Source: an uncultured Rikenella sp. (GTDB lineage: Bacteria; Bacteroidota; Bacteroidia; Bacteroidales; Rikenellaceae). Taken from it: DNA of 21,710 nucleotides. This document shows, piece after piece, positions 21,681 through 21,710 of this stretch (position 1 is the stretch's first letter; every line of letters starts with the position of its first letter). The position numbers were made by a program, and so were the translations under genes. The stretch is from assembly GCA_910577885.1 (NCBI GenBank), contig CAJTNK010000026.1:1-21710 (forward strand), given 5' to 3'. The notes under the pieces were generated by a model. That model did no database searches and had not been told where the DNA came from. It saw only the letters and a program-made list of their open reading frames with translations.

Positions 21681-21710
21681 CCGCCCGGCGTAAGGGCGGC
21701 CCGCGCGGCC

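Overview
The window looks like chromosomal DNA from a GC-rich gut Bacteroidota, most likely Alistipes or another Rikenellaceae member (inference). The reasons are several good matches to the Bacteroidota -7 promoter box TAnnTTTG just upstream of genes, weak or absent Shine-Dalgarno sites, a tRNA gene with no encoded CCA end, and typical gut-Bacteroidota families such as a GH92 mannosidase lipoprotein and a two-NBD ABC-F protein with a degenerate second half.

Layout. 1-126: end of a palindromic intergenic repeat. 166-1788: ABC-F ATPase. 1789-3248: about 1.4 kb with no credible intact gene but packed with small hairpins, repeated boxes and a decayed gene tail. 3249-3322: tRNA(CAU) with a strong terminator. 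3440-3789: a full palindromic repeat. 3889-9905 (minus): three-gene RND efflux operon running adaptor, pump, outer-membrane factor. 10088-10963 (plus): divergent AraC-type regulator. 11150-12067: N-acetylneuraminate lyase-like aldolase. 12120-12385: second full palindromic repeat. 12445-13002: RmlC-type epimerase, overlapping at its stop with a convergent M15 peptidase (12999-13409). 13557-14717: Wzz-type chain-length protein, then a bidirectional terminator. 15026-16195 (minus): sensor histidine kinase. 16251-16497: third full palindromic repeat. 16541-19109 (minus): unknown protein, then PlsY, then an MFS transporter. 19183-21405 (plus): GH92 alpha-mannosidase lipoprotein, divergent from the unknown gene. 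21406-21710: a second copy of the structured repeat module seen after the ABC-F gene.

Functional links. The efflux operon and the AraC regulator probably form one unit with a shared 182-bp control region. GH92, the lyase and the MFS carrier would fit host-glycan foraging, but they are not one operon. RmlC and Wzz fit surface polysaccharide synthesis, although no glycosyltransferases are nearby.

The least ordinary content is between the genes. There are two kinds of structured, non-coding dispersed repeat: (P) 250-350 bp palindromic elements with terminal hairpins, and (R) modules of short hairpins following a CCGGATGGCCA-like box. Copies differ by changes that preserve base pairing, which suggests the folded form matters. 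No transposase, CRISPR array, phage module or recognisable defence system was found.
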